From: Deinococcus gobiensis I-0
Lineage (GTDB): Bacteria > Deinococcota > Deinococci > Deinococcales > Deinococcaceae
Direction of reading: 5' to 3'
NCBI RefSeq assembly: GCF_000252445.1
Contig: NC_017790.1
Span: 177,001 to 241,000, forward strand
Length of the DNA stretch: 64,000 nt
Position 1 is the stretch's first letter, and every line of letters begins with the position of its first letter. Below are positions 25,628 to 40,394 of the stretch, in pieces. A program made the position numbers and the translations under genes. The notes under the pieces are model-generated. The model saw only the letters and a program-made list of their open reading frames with translations, made no database searches and was not told the origin of the DNA.

Positions 25628-25710
25628 GTCGGTCGGTCCTCCTGAATGCGGTGTTCCCCGACTGTGCCCCCGGCGCGGGGCCGGGGGATGTGCGCGGGCC
25701 CAAGCGGGGC

Positions 25711-27837
<2,127 letters not shown>

Positions 27838-28034
27838 CGCATACTCCTTGTCGGCCCGCCGCCGGACAGCGCGGGGCCAGTGTTGAGGGACCGCCGGGGC
27901 GGCCATATGAAAACGTCTGAACAACCTGTGCCCGGACTATACCGCCGCCGCCCACATGAAGCGCCGCTGACGGCCGCGCTCATGTCGGGGCGTGCGTGCG
28001 GGCTTAGGGTGGCGGCACCCGAGGAGGAAGACCG

Positions 28035-28325
28035 ATGCCCAAAGCCTGGAGCCGCAAGGACGAGCGTCAGTACGGCCATGTCAGACAGAGCGAGCTGGAC
28101 CAGGGCCAGCCTGAGGACCGGGCCGAGGAGATCGCTGCGCGTACCGTGAACAAGACCCGCCGCGAGGAGGGCCGCACGCCGAACAGGCGCACCCAGGGCA
28201 CCGGCAACCCGAACCGGGCCCTCACGGAGTTGTCCCGTGACGAGCTGTACAACCGTGCCCGCGAGCGGGGCGTACCGGGCCGCAGCCGCATGAGCAAGGC
28301 CCAATTGATCGAAGCGCTGCAGTAG
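28035..28325 (+). CDS. small basic protein with Rho-N/SAP-like C-terminus
   Basis: 96 residues. Very basic, hydrophilic N-terminal half (PKAWSRKDERQYGHVRQSEL; VNKTRREEGRTPNRRTQGTG). The C-terminal 35 residues (LSRDELYNRARERGVPGRSR, then MSKAQLIEALQ) match the Rho N-terminal/SAP-like helix-extended-helix that binds nucleic acid. Relatives are sometimes annotated as plasmid stabilisation protein without evidence. A GAGGAGGAAG ribosome-binding site precedes ATG 28035. Likely a small DNA- or RNA-binding protein; role unknown. Confidence 0.8.
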   Translation: MPKAWSRKDERQYGHVRQSELDQGQPEDRAEEIAARTVNKTRREEGRTPNRRTQGTGNPNRALTELSRDELYNRARERGVPGRSRMSKAQLIEALQ

Positions 28326-28338
28326 GCGGGAACCGGAT

Positions 28339-29991
28339 TCAGGCCGGGCCCGGCGGGCACTCGGGGCTGTGGCAGAAGCGCACGGCGTCGCGTCCCGTGT
28401 TCTTCACGAGGTAGAGGCACTGGTCGGCGGCTCCCAGCCCCGCCTCGAAGTGCGGGCCGCAGGCTTCGGCCACCCCGATGCTCACCGTGACGCGCAGGCC
28501 CGGCGCCACCGCCTCCCACCCGAAACCGGTCACGGCCTGCCGCAACGCCTGAAGGTCGGCGGCGAAGGCGGGGGCCGACACGCCCGGGCGCAGCAGCACG
28601 AATTCCTCGCCGCCGTAGCGCGCCGCGAGGTCGCCGGGCTGCGCGAAGTCGCGGATGAGCCGGGCCAGGGTCCGCAGGACCTCGTCGCCGGGCAGATGGC
28701 CGCAGCGGTCGTTGATGCGCTTGAAGTGGTCGATGTCGATGATCGCCACGCCCAGCGGCCGGTCCGGGGCGGCCCTGGCCGAGAGCCGCTCGCCCTCCAG
28801 AAAAAGGTGGTAGCGGTTGTACAGGCCTGTCAGGCCGTCGGTAAGGCTCAGGCGCCGCATGTGCTCGTTGAGGGTCTGGAGGTCGCGCAGGTCCGAGAGC
28901 AGCTGGCTGTTCTTCTGGCGCTCCTGTTCGGCGATGTCGTTCAGGACGCGGGTGTGGTGCAGCACCTCCAGGGTCCGGTACTGCTGCTCGCGCTCGGCCG
29001 CGTGGGTCGCCCGTTCCAGCGCCAGGGCGGCGCGCAGGTGGTCGAGGGCCGCCCCGGGGTCCCCCAGGGCCGCGCAGGCCTCGCTGAGGCGCTCGTGCGC
29101 GCAGACGAGCCCCGCGTGTTGCTCCTGCCCCAGTCGCCGGGCCAGGTCCAGCACCGGCCGGAGCTGCTCCAGGGTGGCCTGCGGGCCGGCGCGGCTGCTC
29201 AGCGCCAGCGCGATGTCCAGCGCGATCTCCAGGTGGTCGGGGGCCCGTGTGGAGAGCCGGCGCAGCGCCGTCTCCTGCTCGGCGACCAGGCGGTCGTCGC
29301 CCGCCGCCTCGGCCGCCTCCAGCAGCGAGCGCCGCAGCCGGCTTTCGAGCCAGGGCAGCTCGGGCGCCCGGGCCACTTCGGCCTCGGGGCCGCCCCAGAC
29401 GGTCGCCAGTGCCCGGAGCAGCTGCTCGGTGGCGACCTGTGGCTGGCCGGCACGCAGGTTCAGGATGCCCAGGTTCAGCCGCGCGATGCCCTGCCCCACC
29501 GGGTCGGACAGGCCGTCGAGCAGCGGCAGGGCCCGGCGCAGGTGGGCCTCGGCCCTCACGGCGTCGCCCACCAGGAACTGCGAGACCCCCAGGTCGTGCA
29601 GGCCGCTGGCTTCCAGCTCGGCGCTGTCCAGGTCGCGGGCCAGCTGCAACTGCCGGCCGAACAGCGTGGCGGCCTCTCCCGGCTGGTTCAGGAGGCTGTG
29701 CAGGTTCGCCAGGGTGTTCAGGGCGCGGCCCAGCCACACGTCCGGCAGCCCGGGGCCGCGTTCCAGCCGGGGCATGGCGCGGCCGAGTCGCCCCGCGCTG
29801 CGGCTGTAGTGTCCGGCTCGCCAGTCGAGGTAGGCCAGGATCACGTCGGCGCGCGCGCCGTCGGGGCTTTTGAGGGCCGCGCGGGCGGTCTGGGCAGCCT
29901 GCTCCGGGGTCACGTCGCGGCCATGCCAGGCGGTTTCGAGCAGGGCGAGCCGGTCGCTCCCCTGCTGCCCACTGCCGCCGTGCGCCGCCAT
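28339..29991 (-). CDS. TPR-repeat GGDEF diguanylate cyclase
   Basis: 550 residues. The first ~340 are helical repeats of TPR type (for example LPDVWLGRALNTLANLHSLL and LGVSQFLVGDAVRAEAHLRR), with a coiled linker (TLEVLHHTRVLNDIAEQERQ). A GGDEF domain follows: LTDGLTGLYNRYHLFLEGER, IIDIDHFKRINDRCGHLPGD, and the active site RYGGEEF. The inhibitory I-site (RxxD five residues before GGEEF) is Q-P-G-D, so its arginine is missing and product feedback is probably lost. It makes c-di-GMP, the signal the HD-GYP protein nearby would destroy. No transmembrane segment. Confidence 0.92.
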   Translation of the reverse strand: MAAHGGSGQQGSDRLALLETAWHGRDVTPEQAAQTARAALKSPDGARADVILAYLDWRAGHYSRSAGRLGRAMPRLERGPGLPDVWLGRALNTLANLHSLLNQPGEAATLFGRQLQLARDLDSAELEASGLHDLGVSQFLVGDAVRAEAHLRRALPLLDGLSDPVGQGIARLNLGILNLRAGQPQVATEQLLRALATVWGGPEAEVARAPELPWLESRLRRSLLEAAEAAGDDRLVAEQETALRRLSTRAPDHLEIALDIALALSSRAGPQATLEQLRPVLDLARRLGQEQHAGLVCAHERLSEACAALGDPGAALDHLRAALALERATHAAEREQQYRTLEVLHHTRVLNDIAEQERQKNSQLLSDLRDLQTLNEHMRRLSLTDGLTGLYNRYHLFLEGERLSARAAPDRPLGVAIIDIDHFKRINDRCGHLPGDEVLRTLARLIRDFAQPGDLAARYGGEEFVLLRPGVSAPAFAADLQALRQAVTGFGWEAVAPGLRVTVSIGVAEACGPHFEAGLGAADQCLYLVKNTGRDAVRFCHSPECPPGPA

Positions 29992-30081
29992 AACTCAAAT
30001 GTGACGGGCCGGGACGCCGGACGCCTTGCCCCTCCCTTCACGCTGCGGTCAGCTGGCGGCCCGCAGCGTGGCCGGGGCGGG

Positions 30082-31008
30082 CTACAGCGTCAGGTGCAGG
30101 GCGCGCGTCCGGGTCTCGATGCTCCAGAAGCCGCTGCCGGTGGTCATGAAGAGCGTGCTGCCCTGCGGCCCACCGAAACAGAGGTTCGTGACGGTCCCCG
30201 GCAGCACCACGCGCCCGATCTCCTCGCCGTCCGGGGTCAGGACATGTACGCCGTCGCCCGCGCTGCTCCACAGCCGCCCCTGCTCGTCCACCCGGATGCC
30301 GTCGGTCTTGCCCGGCTCGACCTTGAACCACACCCGCTCGTGCGTGGCCGCCTGCGGCTGGCCGCCCGGGCCGCTCCAGGTCAGCCCCGGCTCGTCCTGC
30401 GGGGCGGGCGCGAGACGGTAGGCGTGCGTCTGGGCGTCGCCGGTATCCGAGAGGATCAGCCGTTCGGGGCTGACGAACACCAGGCCGTTGGGCTTGACCC
30501 GGTCGCGGATGGGCGCGCTCAGGGTGCCGTCGGGGTCCAGGCGGTAGACGTAGTTGCCGGGCTGCTCCTTGGTGCCGCCGTAGCCTTCCTCGGGCTTGTC
30601 GATGCCGTAGGTGGGGTCGCTGAACCACAGGCTGCCGTCGGGGTGCAGCGTCACGTCGTTGGGGCTGTTGAGCCGCCCGCCACCGAAACGGTCGGTCAGG
30701 GTGGTCCAGCTGCCGTCCTCCTCCTGGCGCACGATGGCGCGCAGGCCGTGCGAACAGGCGATCAGGCGGCCCTGAAGGTCCACGCAGTGCCCGTTCTGGT
30801 GGTGGCTGGGGTTCATCTCGTCGGCCAGCTCGCCCGCGTCGGACCAGCGCAGCAGGCGGTTCTGGCGCACGTCGCTGAAAAAGACCGCCTGCCGGGCCGG
30901 GACGTAGGTCGGTCCCTCGGTCCAGGTGAAGCCGCCCGCCAGCTGCCGGGGGGCCGCGTCCTCGGGGAACAGGTCCAGGAACTCGGGGCGGGTCGCGTGC
31001 AGGCTCAT
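30082..31008 (-). CDS. SMP-30/gluconolactonase/LRE family protein
   Basis: 308 residues: a six-bladed beta-propeller lactonase. Visible motifs include the metal-binding Glu in GGFTWTEGPTYVPARQAVFF, the conserved GHCVDLQGRLIACSHGLRAI, then GGGRLNSPNDVTLHPDGSLW with F-S-D-P-T-Y-G, VKPNGLVFVSPERLILSDTG, and PDGEEIGRVVLPGTVTNLCF. It probably hydrolyses a sugar lactone in the cytoplasm. It starts 46 bases after the phosphatase gene on the same strand, so it is likely the last gene of a three-gene operon (thioesterase, phosphatase, lactonase). Confidence 0.93.
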   Translation of the reverse strand: MSLHATRPEFLDLFPEDAAPRQLAGGFTWTEGPTYVPARQAVFFSDVRQNRLLRWSDAGELADEMNPSHHQNGHCVDLQGRLIACSHGLRAIVRQEEDGSWTTLTDRFGGGRLNSPNDVTLHPDGSLWFSDPTYGIDKPEEGYGGTKEQPGNYVYRLDPDGTLSAPIRDRVKPNGLVFVSPERLILSDTGDAQTHAYRLAPAPQDEPGLTWSGPGGQPQAATHERVWFKVEPGKTDGIRVDEQGRLWSSAGDGVHVLTPDGEEIGRVVLPGTVTNLCFGGPQGSTLFMTTGSGFWSIETRTRALHLTL

Positions 31009-31054
31009 GCCCGCATCCTGGGGCCGGCGGCGCTGTGAGGGGTGAGACCGGCCT

Positions 31055-31695
<641 letters not shown>

Positions 31696-31699
<4 letters not shown>

Positions 31700-32136
31700 G
31701 GGCGGGCCTCGTAGTCCGGCTCGGCGCTGGCGGTATCGCCGGGGGCCATCGCCGGGACCGGGCGCGGGCGGCCCTGGTCGTCCAGGGCCACGAACACGAA
31801 CAGGCCGGTGGTCGCCAGTTCCTGCTCGCCGCTCGCCATGTGCTCGCGGTACACGTCCACGCGGATGGTCATGCTCGTGCGCCCCACGCGCACCACGCGG
31901 GCGTCGAGCGCCACGGCGTCCCCGACCCGGATGGGGACATGGAAGTCCACGCCGTCCATGCGCGCCGTGACCACGTTGCCGCCCGCGTGCCGCACGGCGG
32001 CGATGCTGGCGGCCTTGTCCATCAGCGACAGCACCCAGCCCCCGAAGGCCGTGCCGTGATAGTTCGTGTCTTTCGGGAACACCAGTTCCAACATGCGCGC
32101 GCGGCTGCGCGGCGCTTTCGTCTCCGTCTCGCTCAT
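31696..32136 (-). CDS. acyl-CoA thioesterase (hot-dog fold)
   Basis: 146 residues. Hot-dog features of the YciA/BFIT type: [20 protein letters not shown] (the N-x-x-G-T-x-F-G-G active-site loop), [18 protein letters not shown] with the catalytic Asp, [20 protein letters not shown], and [14 protein letters not shown]. It hydrolyses acyl-CoA to fatty acid and CoA. The start at 32136 is set by an AGAAGGGG ribosome-binding site; a TAGACT box near 32174-32179 may be its -10. Head of the operon with the phosphatase and lactonase. Confidence 0.9.
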
Positions 32137-32243
32137 CTTCTGACCCCTTCTGCCGCAGGGCGGCGCGGCCCTGAGTCTAGAGGGCCGGGGACTTGGGCGC
32201 TTCAGGTACGGTCCGTCTTCCCCTGCCATGACATCCTGACCGC

Positions 32244-32744
32244 ATGCTGCGCCGTCCCCAGCCCCTTCCCCCAGGCCCCGGTCAGGAGTCGGTGTGGAGC
32301 TACCCGCGTCCGCCCCGGCTGGAGCGCACCCCCAAACTCGTCGAGGTGTGGCTGGGCGGCCAGCTCGTCGCGCAGACGCGCGCGGCCTTCCGGGTGCTGG
32401 AGACGAGCCATCCGCCGACCTATTACCTGCCCAGAGAAGCCTTCGCTCCCGGAGTGCTCCGCCCGGCCCCGGGCGGCAGCGTATGTGAGTACAAGGGGGA
32501 GGCGACGTACTGGACCCTGGTGGGCGGCCGCGAGGTGGCCCAGGCGGCGGGCTGGAGCTACGAGTCGCCCACCCCGGAATTCCGGGAGATGGCCGGGCAC
32601 GTCGCCGTGTACGCCGGGCGTATGGACGAGTGCCGGGTGGACGGCGAACGCGTGACGCCGCAGCCGGGCGGGTTCTACGGCGGCTGGATCACAGGCGACG
32701 TGGTGGGGCCTTTCAAGGGTGAGCCGGGAACCTGGGGCTGGTAG
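32244..32744 (+). CDS. DUF427 domain protein
   Basis: 166 residues. Family motifs are clear: [55 protein letters not shown], and [20 protein letters not shown] with [20 protein letters not shown]427 is a compact beta fold of unknown biochemical role. CATCCT six bases before ATG 32244 fits the leaderless pattern apart from its first base. Divergent from the thioesterase. Confidence 0.92.
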   Translation: MLRRPQPLPPGPGQESVWSYPRPPRLERTPKLVEVWLGGQLVAQTRAAFRVLETSHPPTYYLPREAFAPGVLRPAPGGSVCEYKGEATYWTLVGGREVAQAAGWSYESPTPEFREMAGHVAVYAGRMDECRVDGERVTPQPGGFYGGWITGDVVGPFKGEPGTWGW

Positions 32745-33124
32745 AGGGGAACCGGAGAAGCGGGGCCTGCACCCCGACTGGCCCAGGCTTTCGCATGTAC
32801 AGGGAACGCGGCGCGGGCACACGCGGGCCTTTGGGATCTGGGAGGTGAGCGACGTGTTCGACCATCGGGGCGCCGAATGGCGTCCATCTCGGCGTGCCAA
32901 CATCCGCGACGCGACCAACTGGCCCCGCCGAGGTGGAAGGGACGAGAATCCCGGTGCCGATTCCAGAGATGCGGCGCGCGACGAAGGCGGCCGGACCGGC
33001 TTCTCCGGAGCGGAGCGGCGGGACAAGGACCAGGCCGACCTGGCCGCTCCGGGAGCCCTGATCCCGCCCGCCTGAGCGCATCGCCCCACCTTCTGCTCCC
33101 GCGGCCGCGCTTTATCCTGCGGCC
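32745..33124. other. 380-bp stretch without a recognisable gene
   Basis: Open frames exist on both strands, but their products are Arg/Pro/Gly-rich, match no family and lack ribosome-binding sites. Several short complementary stretches (for example around 32860-32945) hint at RNA structure. The only clear signal is TATCCT (33113-33118), the promoter of the next gene. Confidence 0.5.
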
Positions 33125-33535
33125 ATGACCACTTCCGACGCCGCCATCCGCAGTCGCCTGGACGCCCTGGCCAAGTCCCTGCGCGCCTTCCACTCGGCGC
33201 TCCTCGACTTCGCCAAGGGGGAGTACGAGTTCCTGCACGGCCCGGTCGCCGGCCCCTTCGCGCTGTATTCGCTGGTGACCAGCGACCCGGCCTTCCAGTG
33301 GCTGCGGCCCTTGTCGGGCCTGATGGCGACCCTCGACGAGGTTCTGGACGCCAAGGGCACCCACCTGACCCCCCAGAACGTCAGCGACGTGCAGCACGCC
33401 CTCGGACTGCTGTTCTCCGACTCCGACACCCGGTTTGCCGACTTCCGGGCCGGGTACGAGCGGGCCAGCACCGACGCCCGCGTGCGTGAGACCACCGCGC
33501 AGTGGCGTTCCCAGCTCGGCGGGCTGGAGGCCTGA
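33125..33535 (+). CDS. hypothetical helical protein (136 aa)
   Basis: Soluble, mostly helical: [60 protein letters not shown], and [20 protein letters not shown]. No catalytic motif, signal or membrane segment; no family name is offered with confidence. TATCCT (33113-33118) six bases before ATG 33125 marks a leaderless promoter, which strongly supports this start. The peptidyl-tRNA hydrolase gene begins six bases after its stop, so the two are one operon. Confidence 0.75.
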   Translation: MTTSDAAIRSRLDALAKSLRAFHSALLDFAKGEYEFLHGPVAGPFALYSLVTSDPAFQWLRPLSGLMATLDEVLDAKGTHLTPQNVSDVQHALGLLFSDSDTRFADFRAGYERASTDARVRETTAQWRSQLGGLEA

Positions 33536-33540
33536 GGCCC

Positions 33541-34173
33541 TTGAAACTCATCGTGGGCCTGGGCAATCCGGGCGAGAAGTACGCGCAGACACGCCACAAC
33601 GTCGGCTGGCTGGTCCTGAACGAGCTGGCCCGGCGCGCGGGCGCGACCTGGCGCAAGGAAAAGGACGCCGATGTGGCCGACGTGCGCCTGGGGGCCGCCC
33701 CCGGCCAGAAGGTGCTGCTCGTGCGGCCGACCACCTTCATGAACACCTCGGGCAAGGCGGTCGCGCCCCTCATGGCCTTCTACAAGCTGGGGGGCGACGA
33801 CCTGCTGGTGTTGCAGGACGACCTCGACAGTCCCTTCGGGCTGCTCAAGCTCCGGCACGGCGGGCGGCACGGCGGCCAGAACGGCCTGCGCGACATCATC
33901 CGGCTGCTGGGGTACGAGGCCTTCGCGCGGGTCAAGGTGGGCATCTCGCGCCCGCCGGCCGGCTGGGACCCCGCCGACTGGGTGCTGAGCAAGTGGCGCG
34001 AAGGGGAAGCGGAGACTCTGGCCGAGCTCGTGCGCCTGGGGGCCGACGCCGCGACGGTGTGGGCCACGGAGGGGCTGTCTGGCGCTCAGGGACAGTACAA
34101 CGGCACCGATCTGCGCCCGCGCCCGGAGCCGGTCCATACTGCGCCGCATGACGACAACCGATCTGAGGCTTGA
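33541..34173 (+). CDS. pth: peptidyl-tRNA hydrolase
   Basis: 210 residues, family-sized. It frees tRNA from prematurely released peptidyl-tRNA during translation. Motifs: [20 protein letters not shown] with the catalytic His, [33 protein letters not shown] with the catalytic Asp, and [20 protein letters not shown]. The start is TTG 33541, giving L/M-K-L-I-V-G; GGAGG (33526-33530) is ten bases upstream, and an in-frame ATG at 33502 lies inside the previous gene. Its last 26 bases overlap the start of the M42 peptidase. Confidence 0.95.
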   Translation: MKLIVGLGNPGEKYAQTRHNVGWLVLNELARRAGATWRKEKDADVADVRLGAAPGQKVLLVRPTTFMNTSGKAVAPLMAFYKLGGDDLLVLQDDLDSPFGLLKLRHGGRHGGQNGLRDIIRLLGYEAFARVKVGISRPPAGWDPADWVLSKWREGEAETLAELVRLGADAATVWATEGLSGAQGQYNGTDLRPRPEPVHTAPHDDNRSEA

Positions 34174-35206
34174 CCTCCTGATGAAGCTGTCCGACCTGCC
34201 CGGCGTGCCCGGACAGGAGGACGCGGTGCGCGACTTCGTGCTCGCGGAACTGGACGGCCTGGCCGACGAGGTGCGGGTGGACGCCCTGGGCAACGTGATC
34301 GCCCGCCGTGCCGCTTCGGGCGAGGGGCCGCGCGGGCGCGTGATGGTCTCGGCCCACATGGACGAGATCGGCTTTCTGGTGCGCTACATAGACGAGAAGG
34401 GCTACCTGCGCCTCCAGAACCTGGGCGGTTTCGACACGCGCAACCTGTTCGCGCGCAACGTCACCGTGCATACGCGCGGCGGGGCGCTGCCCGGCATCCT
34501 GACCCCGGCGGGCCGCCCGGTGCACATCGCCTCGCCTGAGGAGCGCAAGAAGGTGCCCGAGCTGCGCGAGTTCTTCGTGGACCTCGGCCTGGACGGCGAC
34601 GCGGTGAAGGCCCAGGTGCGCGTGGGCGACATGGTCACCCTCGACCAGACGGCCCGCCGGGTGGGGCAGCTCGTGTGCGGCAAGGCGATGGACGACCGCG
34701 CCAGCGTCTTCCTGCTGCTCGAAACGCTGCGTGCCCTGCGTGGCCGTCCTTTGCGCCACGACCTCTACGCGGTCTTCAGCGTGCAGGAAGAGGTCGGCCT
34801 GCGGGGTGCCATCACGGCGGCCTACGGCGTGCAGCCCACGGTGGGTATCGGCCTGGACGTGACCCTGGCGGTGGACACCCCCGGCGTCGGCCCCGACGAG
34901 GCGGTCACGCGCATGGGCGAGGGCATCGGCATCAAGGTGTACGACTCCTCGATGATCTCGACCCGCACCCTGGTGGACGAGTTCTGGGACCTGGCCCAGG
35001 CGCGCGAGATTCCGGCGCAGCTCGAAGTGCTGGGCCAGGGCGGCACCGACGGCGCGGCCATCCAGCGCAGCCGCGAGGGCGTGCCCACCCTGACCCTGAG
35101 CCTGCCGACCCGATACATCCACACCATCGTCGAGTCGGTCCACGAAACCGACCTGCGCGCGGGCGTGGACCTGCTCGTGGCGTATCTGGGCGAGCCTTCG
35201 GCCTGA
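34148..35206 (+). CDS. M42-family metallopeptidase (glutamyl aminopeptidase/endoglucanase-like)
   Basis: 352 residues. M42 aminopeptidases form dodecameric shells that trim peptides in the cytoplasm. Metal ligands and catalytic acids are all visible: [15 protein letters not shown] (His), [19 protein letters not shown] (Asp), [15 protein letters not shown] (Glu-Glu), [12 protein letters not shown] (Asp), and [20 protein letters not shown] (His). CATACT (34135-34140) seven bases before ATG 34148 fits the leaderless promoter pattern, so it may be transcribed separately from pth despite the 26-bp overlap. Confidence 0.93.
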   Translation: MTTTDLRLDLLMKLSDLPGVPGQEDAVRDFVLAELDGLADEVRVDALGNVIARRAASGEGPRGRVMVSAHMDEIGFLVRYIDEKGYLRLQNLGGFDTRNLFARNVTVHTRGGALPGILTPAGRPVHIASPEERKKVPELREFFVDLGLDGDAVKAQVRVGDMVTLDQTARRVGQLVCGKAMDDRASVFLLLETLRALRGRPLRHDLYAVFSVQEEVGLRGAITAAYGVQPTVGIGLDVTLAVDTPGVGPDEAVTRMGEGIGIKVYDSSMISTRTLVDEFWDLAQAREIPAQLEVLGQGGTDGAAIQRSREGVPTLTLSLPTRYIHTIVESVHETDLRAGVDLLVAYLGEPSA

Positions 35207-35274
35207 ACCCGGTCCCCAGCTCCCGCAGTTGCCCCTGACGCTCCCGCTGTACGCTGGGGCGCAGGAGGCACTTT

Positions 35275-35430
35275 ATGGGACTGTTGCTGCTGGCCGTATT
35301 TCTGCCCGTCCTCGCCGTGATCTTCTTTGCCGCGCGCCGCCAGGACCGCCTGAACCGCGCGATGGCCGACATCGACCGCGCCCCGGCGGAGGCGGGCTAC
35401 GTCGGCCCGCACTTGCCCGGCCCGTTCTAG
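35275..35430 (+). CDS. 51-residue single-helix membrane protein
   Basis: A short gene with a perfect AGGAGG (35263-35268) six bases before ATG 35275. The product starts with a membrane helix (MGLLLLAVFLPVLAVIFFAA), then a basic stop-transfer R-R-Q-D-R and a hydrophilic tail ending Y-V-G-P-H-L-P-G-P-F. Expected orientation: N-terminus outside, tail in the cytoplasm. No known family. It lies between the M42 peptidase and the DUF4126 membrane protein, same strand. Confidence 0.75.
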   Translation: MGLLLLAVFLPVLAVIFFAARRQDRLNRAMADIDRAPAEAGYVGPHLPGPF

Positions 35431-35510
35431 CCGGGGGCGCCCCGCAAGCCTAAAGACTCGCTCTGCGCGCGCCGGCAACGGCCCTGCCTGCCGGAGCGTA
35501 TGCAGGGCGT

Positions 35511-36074
35511 ATGGACCTCTTCACCGGACTGCTCTCCTCGCTGGGCCTCTCGGGGGCGGCGGGCCTGAACGCCTATATTCCGCTGCTCGTGGTGGGGCTG
35601 CTGACCCGCGCGGGGGTCATGCACCTCGCGCAGCCCTTCGACCTGCTGGCGAACCCCTGGGTGCTGCTGGCGGTCGCGGCAGTGGGCGCGCTGGATTTCG
35701 TGGGCGACAAGATTCCCGGCGTGGACCACGCCCTGCATCTCGTGGGCGGTGTGGTGAACACGGCGGCGGGCGCGGTGCTCTTCGCCTCGCAGGCGGGCGT
35801 GGCCGACGTGCCCCCCGCCCTGAAGCTCGCGCTGGGGCTGGTGGTGGCGGGGGGGGTCCACGCGACCCGCACGGCCGTGCGCCCGGTCGCCACCGCCACG
35901 ACGGGTGGCCTGGGCAACCCGGTGATCAGCGCCGCCGAGGACGCCAGCAGCCTGGGCCTGAGCGTGCTGGCGGTCTTTGCGCCCATCCTGGCGGTGTTGG
36001 GCCTCGCGGGCCTGGGCGTCGTCGCCTACCGCCTCTGGAGCCGGGTGCGCGGCTGGCGGCGGCGGGCGCTGTAG
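35511..36074 (+). CDS. DUF4126 integral membrane protein
   Basis: 187 residues with about four to five hydrophobic segments ([80 protein letters not shown]). The family signature GLNAYIPLL near the start and [17 protein letters not shown] are present, and [13 protein letters not shown] in the C-terminal half. Cytoplasmic-membrane protein of unknown function. The tail is basic ([10 protein letters not shown]), consistent with a cytoplasmic C-terminus. Confidence 0.85.
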   Translation: MDLFTGLLSSLGLSGAAGLNAYIPLLVVGLLTRAGVMHLAQPFDLLANPWVLLAVAAVGALDFVGDKIPGVDHALHLVGGVVNTAAGAVLFASQAGVADVPPALKLALGLVVAGGVHATRTAVRPVATATTGGLGNPVISAAEDASSLGLSVLAVFAPILAVLGLAGLGVVAYRLWSRVRGWRRRAL

Positions 36075-36252
36075 GTCGGGGTGGTTCCTCCCGCTGCGGA
36101 GGGGGTCTTGTGGCCTGACTGCGCCGGGTCAGGCTCTACCGGCGGGCGGTGGGGGGCCGGAGAGACCTGTCGTCCTGGGAAGGATCGACCCCGCCCGGCC
36201 CGGCCGACTCAGGAGCCAGGACGCCCCGCTCGACCTGGCCCTGCCACGTCGC

Positions 36253-36507
36253 TCAGCCGCGTTGCGACTGCACTTCCTGCCAGACCTCGGCCAGGGGCAC
36301 GCCTTCCTCATGCCAGGAAAATTCGGTGACATACGCCGTGTCACCCGCGAAGCGCACGCCTGCCCGGCGCCGGAACTCGTCCAGGGTCCAGCCCCAGGCT
36401 CCGGCGCGGCCGATCAGGGCCGCAAGCTCCTCACGGCTGTTCAGGACGTGGTGGCCGAGCACCGTGCGGTTGCGGGCATAGGACAGGAATTCGGCTTCGT
36501 CGTTCAT
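36253..36507 (-). CDS. small hypothetical protein (84 aa)
   Basis: Mixed alpha/beta look: [40 protein letters not shown], then [20 protein letters not shown]. Not recognised. An AGGGAG lies about nine bases before ATG 36507. It follows the excalibur metalloprotease by 24 bases on the same strand and may be its downstream partner. The 178 bases between its stop and the DUF4126 gene hold nothing recognisable. Confidence 0.6.
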   Translation of the reverse strand: MNDEAEFLSYARNRTVLGHHVLNSREELAALIGRAGAWGWTLDEFRRRAGVRFAGDTAYVTEFSWHEEGVPLAEVWQEVQSQRG

Positions 36508-36531
36508 TTCCCCGGGTCTCCCTCTGGCCGG

Positions 36532-37545
36532 TCACTCACAGGCCAGACCGTCGCCGTCGCCGTCCAGCCCGGCCCGGTAGCCGGGGTCGCCGCGCCGCAG
36601 GGGAGCGGCCCCGGCCGCGCGCACGGCGGCGCAACTGGCGTAGGACACGGGGCGCCGGTCGGGCGGCGTGGCTTTGGTCGGAGCAGGCGCCGACTGCACG
36701 CCGCAGCCGTGAAGGGGCAGGGTGTAGGGGCTGGCCGCCGCGCGGTTGACCCGGTAGCCCAAATCCTCGAGCGCGCCCAGCGTGATGGGGCTGACGGGAT
36801 TGACCCGCCCGGTGTAGTCGCCTGCGTCTCCGGACAGGATCTCCGAGCATACGGTGGACCCGGCCCAGTGCCCGGCGTCGGCGTCGAGCGGAATCCGGTC
36901 GCCCCGGCCGCCCAGAGCGCGGTAGGCCGCCACGCCCCTGGCCCCGGTGTAGTAGAAGCGCCCCGCACTCCGGGTGACCAGGGAGCGCTCGTCGGACGCG
37001 CCGCTCAGCGACACGCGCGCGTCGGCTTCCCAGAGGGTCCCCACCCCCAGGGCATGCAGCGTCTCGTGGATCATGGTGTCGGTCAGGTCGGCGGCCGACA
37101 GGTCGCCCAGCCCGCGCGCGTTCAGGCTCACCGCGCCGTACACCGGCAGGTAGGAGCCGTCATGCAGGTCGCAGGGCCACGCCTCGGCGTACAGGTCCTC
37201 GTCCAGCGGCAGCACGCGCACGAACACGAAAAAGTGGTCCACCCGCCCCCGCACGGCCGGCAGGCCCTTGTCGCAGGCTTCGGCGTCGCCGGGCAGCGTG
37301 ACCGGCACGAACGGCGAGGCGATCAGCTTCGACACGCGCGCCGCTGCCGCGCGCACGGTCGCCTGCTGCGCCGCGCTCGGTACCTTGCCCACGAAGCGCA
37401 CCTCGACCGTGAAGGGGACAGCCTGCTTTGCCTCGGCCTGCTTCGCTGTGGCCTGGGCCGCCGACCCGGACGACAAACCCAGCAGGCCCGCACAGCACAG
37501 GCTGGCGCACAGGCCGGGGAGGGCAGTCCGGAACAGGAGTCGCAC
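36532..37545 (-). CDS. secreted leishmanolysin-like metalloprotease with excalibur domain
   Basis: 337 residues from GTG 37545. The signal peptide [20 protein letters not shown] is followed by a zinc metallopeptidase domain: [18 protein letters not shown] holds HExxH (His160, Glu161, His164), and His226 in [10 protein letters not shown] is the likely third ligand, the leishmanolysin arrangement. [19 protein letters not shown] closes the catalytic domain. The end (about 301-337) is an excalibur calcium-binding domain with [20 protein letters not shown] and the calcium loop [11 protein letters not shown] start at 37599 would lie inside a 13-bp hairpin stem; TACGCT (37556-37561) supports 37545. 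Acts outside the cell. Confidence 0.85.
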   Translation of the reverse strand: MRLLFRTALPGLCASLCCAGLLGLSSGSAAQATAKQAEAKQAVPFTVEVRFVGKVPSAAQQATVRAAAARVSKLIASPFVPVTLPGDAEACDKGLPAVRGRVDHFFVFVRVLPLDEDLYAEAWPCDLHDGSYLPVYGAVSLNARGLGDLSAADLTDTMIHETLHALGVGTLWEADARVSLSGASDERSLVTRSAGRFYYTGARGVAAYRALGGRGDRIPLDADAGHWAGSTVCSEILSGDAGDYTGRVNPVSPITLGALEDLGYRVNRAAASPYTLPLHGCGVQSAPAPTKATPPDRRPVSYASCAAVRAAGAAPLRRGDPGYRAGLDGDGDGLACE

Positions 37546-37587
37546 GTTGGGAACCAGCGTAGCGCCGGAAGCCGGGCCAGGGATAGC

Positions 37588-37631
37588 GGAGCAGGACACG
37601 CCCCCGGACGGGTGGGGACGTGTCCTGCTCC
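37588..37631 (-). terminator. 13-bp hairpin downstream of lpd
   Basis: GGAGCAGGACACG (37588-37600) and CGTGTCCTGCTCC (37619-37631) are exact reverse complements with an 18-base loop. Located just after the lpd stop on its strand; no T-run follows, so termination would rely on the stem or on Rho. Confidence 0.5.
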
Positions 37632-37653
37632 GCCGCGCGGCGGGGTGGTCCGC

Positions 37654-39057
<1,404 letters not shown>

Positions 39058-39171
39058 GCGGGCAGTCTAACGTGCCCCCCCACGGCTGTCTGTGCCCGGC
39101 CCGGAGAGTCGGACGCGCGGCATTGACAAGGGCGGGTGGTCAATGCCGCGGAGGCGACTGCCGCTCCGCGC

Positions 39172-40338
<1,167 letters not shown>

Positions 40339-40343
40339 GCGGC

Positions 40344-40394
40344 GGAGTCTACCCACTGGGCCAGGCGGCGATTGGGGCCCAGTGGGTAGACTCC
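40344..40394. promoter_or_regulatory. symmetrical divergent promoter in a 19-bp inverted repeat
   Basis: GGAGTCTACCCACTGGGCC (40344-40362) and GGCCCAGTGGGTAGACTCC (40376-40394) are perfect reverse complements separated by 13 bases. Each arm contains TAGACT, the -10 of hemW (minus strand, 40346-40351) and of the 40399 gene (plus strand, 40387-40392). The two genes thus have mirror-image promoters. Confidence 0.8.

Noticed and set aside
32719..33075. 118-residue open frame on the plus strand between DUF427 and the 33125 gene
   Set aside because: It overlaps the end of the DUF427 gene, has no ribosome-binding site, and the product is Arg/Gly/Asp-rich with no recognisable domain.
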